23,845 nt of DNA from the NCBI GenBank assembly GCA_002311635.1, contig DBZJ01000139.1, positions 1-23,845 on the forward strand, read 5' to 3'. A program made the position numbers and the translations under genes. This DNA comes from Syntrophaceae bacterium UBA1163 (GTDB taxonomy: Bacteria > Desulfobacterota > BSN033 > UBA1163). How positions within the stretch are numbered: position 1 is the first letter of the stretch; every line of letters begins with the position of its first letter. Positions 22,189 to 23,845 of this stretch are shown piece by piece. The notes under the pieces were generated by a model, which was not told where the DNA came from, made no database searches, and was given only the letters and a program-made list of their open reading frames with translations.

Positions 22189-22956
22189 TCAACTGTCTTT
22201 CCAGGCGGGTTTTCGCTTATCTAAGAAGGCTTTCAGTCCTTCAATGGCATCGCTGGTTTTCATCAAACGATCCAAGTAGATCTTCTCAATGGTTTGGAGT
22301 CCCCTTTCAGGGTCGTCATTCAGACCGGCAAGTGTTGCCTCCTTCGTCAATTTCAGAACAATCCCACTCAACTTCTTAAACTTCTCTACAAATCGGTCCA
22401 CTTCTTCCGCGAGGGAGGCTTCGGGAACGATCTTATTGATCATCCCCAAGGCCAATGCCTCCTGAGCCTTAATGACGTCTCCAGACAGAATCAGTTCCAG
22501 CGCCTTCTTCCGTCCCATCATTCTCGGGAAGGCCAATGCGGCAATGGGCGGGAAGACTCCGACCTGGATCTCAGGCTGTCCGAACTTTGCCCTCTCCGTT
22601 GCCATCACCATATCGCAATAAACAGCTAATTCGCATCCTCCCCCGAGAGCTGAGCCGTTCACGACTGAAATCGAAGGGACCTTCAGAGCATCCATCAGGC
22701 GAAACATTCTATGGAAGACCTCGATCATCTTATAAACCAAATCGCCCAGATGTTCTCCGACGTCCACGCCGGCCGAAAATGCCTTCCCCACGGCCTGAAT
22801 GACCAGGAGTTTCAGGCCTTTTTCCTTCAAGAGTCCCTCAAAGTAGGTATTGATCTCCTCCATCATCTCGATATCGAGGACATTGAGGGGAGGCCGGTTC
22901 AGCGTAAGCGTAGCTACCCCCTCTTTGAGCTCTGTCTGAATATGTTTATATGCCAT
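22189..22956 (-). CDS. dch: Cyclohexa-1,5-diene-1-carbonyl-CoA hydratase
   Basis: Crotonase-family enzyme that adds water to the dienoyl-CoA made by benzoyl-CoA reductase, giving 6-hydroxycyclohex-1-ene-1-carbonyl-CoA. The 255-residue protein shares the Dch/BamR hallmarks: AFSAGVDVGEHLGD (compare FSFGASVDEHMPD of Thauera Dch), GQPEIQVGVFPP, and the C-terminal SDAIEGLKAFLDKRKPAW. The oxyanion-hole GGGCELA is present. Start is ATG 22956, with GGGAGGTGAT directly upstream; the GTG at 22965 is part of that ribosome binding site. It follows bamA but is set off from it by a terminator, and has its own terminator downstream, so it may be monocistronic. BamR is the name for the Geobacter orthologue. 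Confidence 0.88.
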   Translation of the reverse strand: MAYKHIQTELKEGVATLTLNRPPLNVLDIEMMEEINTYFEGLLKEKGLKLLVIQAVGKAFSAGVDVGEHLGDLVYKMIEVFHRMFRLMDALKVPSISVVNGSALGGGCELAVYCDMVMATERAKFGQPEIQVGVFPPIAALAFPRMMGRKKALELILSGDVIKAQEALALGMINKIVPEASLAEEVDRFVEKFKKLSGIVLKLTKEATLAGLNDDPERGLQTIEKIYLDRLMKTSDAIEGLKAFLDKRKPAWKDS

Positions 22957-22979
22957 TGGAATCACCTCCCTTTACCATG

Positions 22980-22996
22980 ACTCGTGAACGTGAATG
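22980..22996. promoter_or_regulatory. Possible half sites upstream of dch
   Basis: GTGAAC-GTGAAT in tandem in the dch leader. One unit equals the half site of the IclR-type palindromes, but the inverted partner is absent. Weak. Confidence 0.2.
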
Positions 22997-23035
22997 GTGA
23001 TGCCCCAACAGTAGATTTGCCAAAGACAAATCCCT

Positions 23036-23084
23036 AAAAAGGTACCCTTTGGGCCAGAGATTATTTTTTGCCCAAAGGGTACCT
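23036..23084 (-). terminator. Strong rho-independent terminator after bamA
   Basis: Perfect 15-bp stem: AGGTACCCTTTGGGC (23040-23054) and GCCCAAAGGGTACCT (23070-23084), 15-base loop. On the minus strand it ends in TTTTT (plus 23036-23040), 20 bases after the bamA stop. The loop has six T in a row on the plus strand. Confidence 0.85.
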
Positions 23085-23103
23085 GCGTCATCAACCCTCC
23101 TTG

Positions 23104-23845
23104 CTACTTTTGAGGTTTTCCCAACACTTCCTCAAAGAATTTTTCATCCAGGATCTTGCTTTCCGCAATATTCTGACGGTACTTGATGAAGTTGATGACA
23201 TCCTGGCCGGTGATCTTTTTGGTATTGAAGGCCCCGAAGCCGAGGAACGCCTCGCCCATCATATTGGCCGCCAGCCAGTGCCTGTTGTAGTTTTTCGAGT
23301 AGTCCCAGAAAAATTTCTTTTTGGCCCGGACCGAATCAATCGACTTAATCAGGCAGCCTGGAAACAGATTGGTGAACGTCCAAACGATCTTATCCACCTC
23401 GGCGTCGAGCAGCGAGAAGTCATAATCGTTGTTTTTCAGTTTGTTGTTCACCCACTCTCTTGCCTTTTTGAATTCTTCACCCGTCTTAAATTCTCCGTAG
23501 ACAATCTCACCATTCTCAACATACTTATCGGTGATGACCTGCGGGTTGCGCACCCAATTCCCCTTCTCATCCTTAAGGACGGGAACGCACTTGGAGATGA
23601 GGGTCTTCATCTTCATCTTGTAAGCGCTCCACATCTCGCAGCTCACGCAGTTCCACATGGCGTCTTCCATCCCCAGGAACCACGGCAGAAAGTCGGAAGA
23701 GCCGCCATCCGGAGCAGAGCCATGCCGGGGACCCGCCTGTCCGTAGATGGCCAGGTCCGAAGAGATCGCCAGGTCGCAGGCCATTCCAATCTCCTGGCCG
23801 CCTGCCACCCTCATCCCATTTACACGGCAGATGACGGGCTTCTTA
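23104..23845 (-). CDS. bamA: 6-oxocyclohex-1-ene-1-carbonyl-CoA hydrolase, 5' partial
   Basis: Ring-opening hydrolase of the benzoyl-CoA pathway (BamA/Oah): it adds two waters to 6-oxocyclohex-1-ene-1-carbonyl-CoA and yields 3-hydroxypimelyl-CoA. The last 247 codons are in the window; the frame is open through the edge (KKPVICRVNG before the internal ATG at 23814), and about 130 N-terminal residues are missing compared with the usual 375-380. Diagnostic segments are VICRVNGMRVAGGQEIGMA, GQAGPRHGSAPDGGSSDFLP, SCEMWSAYK and GEFKTGEE. BamA is a standard marker gene for anaerobic aromatic degradation. Its neighbour dch catalyses the step two before it. The dehydrogenase between them (Had) is not in the window. 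Confidence 0.92.
   Translation of the reverse strand, partial: KKPVICRVNGMRVAGGQEIGMACDLAISSDLAIYGQAGPRHGSAPDGGSSDFLPWFLGMEDAMWNCVSCEMWSAYKMKMKTLISKCVPVLKDEKGNWVRNPQVITDKYVENGEIVYGEFKTGEEFKKAREWVNNKLKNNDYDFSLLDAEVDKIVWTFTNLFPGCLIKSIDSVRAKKKFFWDYSKNYNRHWLAANMMGEAFLGFGAFNTKKITGQDVINFIKYRQNIAESKILDEKFFEEVLGKPQK

Noticed and set aside
22957..23035. Sigma-54 promoter (TTTGGCAAATCTACTGTTGG) upstream of dch
   Set aside because: The GG and GC elements do not have the required spacing.

Overview
The window reads as part of the chromosome of a strictly anaerobic, aromatic-degrading bacterium. The gene content points to Desulfobacterota (a Syntrophales- or Geobacter-like 'deltaproteobacterium'); this is inferred from protein families only, because there is no rRNA or other taxonomic marker here. 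The main theme is the benzoyl-CoA route of anaerobic aromatic degradation. The genes are densely packed in short operons. Between them lie GC-rich palindromic dispersed repeats. No tRNA, rRNA, CRISPR array, transposase or integrase was seen.

Layout. (1) 1-1867: a 5'-truncated 3-hydroxyacyl-CoA dehydrogenase/enoyl-CoA hydratase fusion for beta-oxidation. (2) 1978-5821: the three subunits of a 4-hydroxybenzoyl-CoA reductase (FAD, [2Fe-2S], Mo order). The FAD subunit carries the four-cysteine [4Fe-4S] loop that separates this enzyme from ordinary xanthine dehydrogenases. (3) 6131-10803: a complete LivKHMGF-type ABC importer behind a good sigma-70 promoter, plausibly for aromatic acid uptake. (4) 10922-11686 (minus): an IclR-family regulator with two palindromic operators at its own promoter. 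(5) 12032-13721: an NrfD-type membrane protein and a protein with four [4Fe-4S] motifs. (6) 13998-16518: a polytopic GT-C-like membrane protein and a divergent lipoprotein that look unrelated to the pathway and sit beside mosaic repeats. (7) 16925-19751: a small zinc-ribbon protein, a tungsten aldehyde:ferredoxin oxidoreductase (AOR) family enzyme and a second four-cluster ferredoxin, preceded by two copies of the same palindrome found at the IclR gene. (8) 19758-23845 (minus): MoaD-like protein, acyl-CoA dehydrogenase, SDR dehydrogenase, cyclohexa-1,5-diene-1-carbonyl-CoA hydratase (Dch/BamR) and a 5'-truncated 6-oxocyclohex-1-ene-1-carbonyl-CoA hydrolase (BamA).

How it fits together. The importer would bring in an aromatic acid; the CoA ligase and benzoyl-CoA reductase are not in the window. 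4-Hydroxybenzoyl-CoA reductase removes the para hydroxyl to give benzoyl-CoA. After ring reduction, Dch hydrates the dienoyl-CoA and BamA opens the ring. The acyl-CoA dehydrogenase, SDR and HAD-ECH fusion could serve alicyclic steps or lower beta-oxidation.

The least explained part is the AOR module: zinc ribbon, AOR, four-cluster ferredoxin, a nearby MoaD-like carrier, and a paralogous four-cluster ferredoxin with NrfD. The AOR keeps the iron-sulfur cysteines and the active-site His but has Thr where the active-site Glu of Pyrococcus AOR lies. The palindrome GTTCAC-N4-GTGAAC links this module to the IclR gene.
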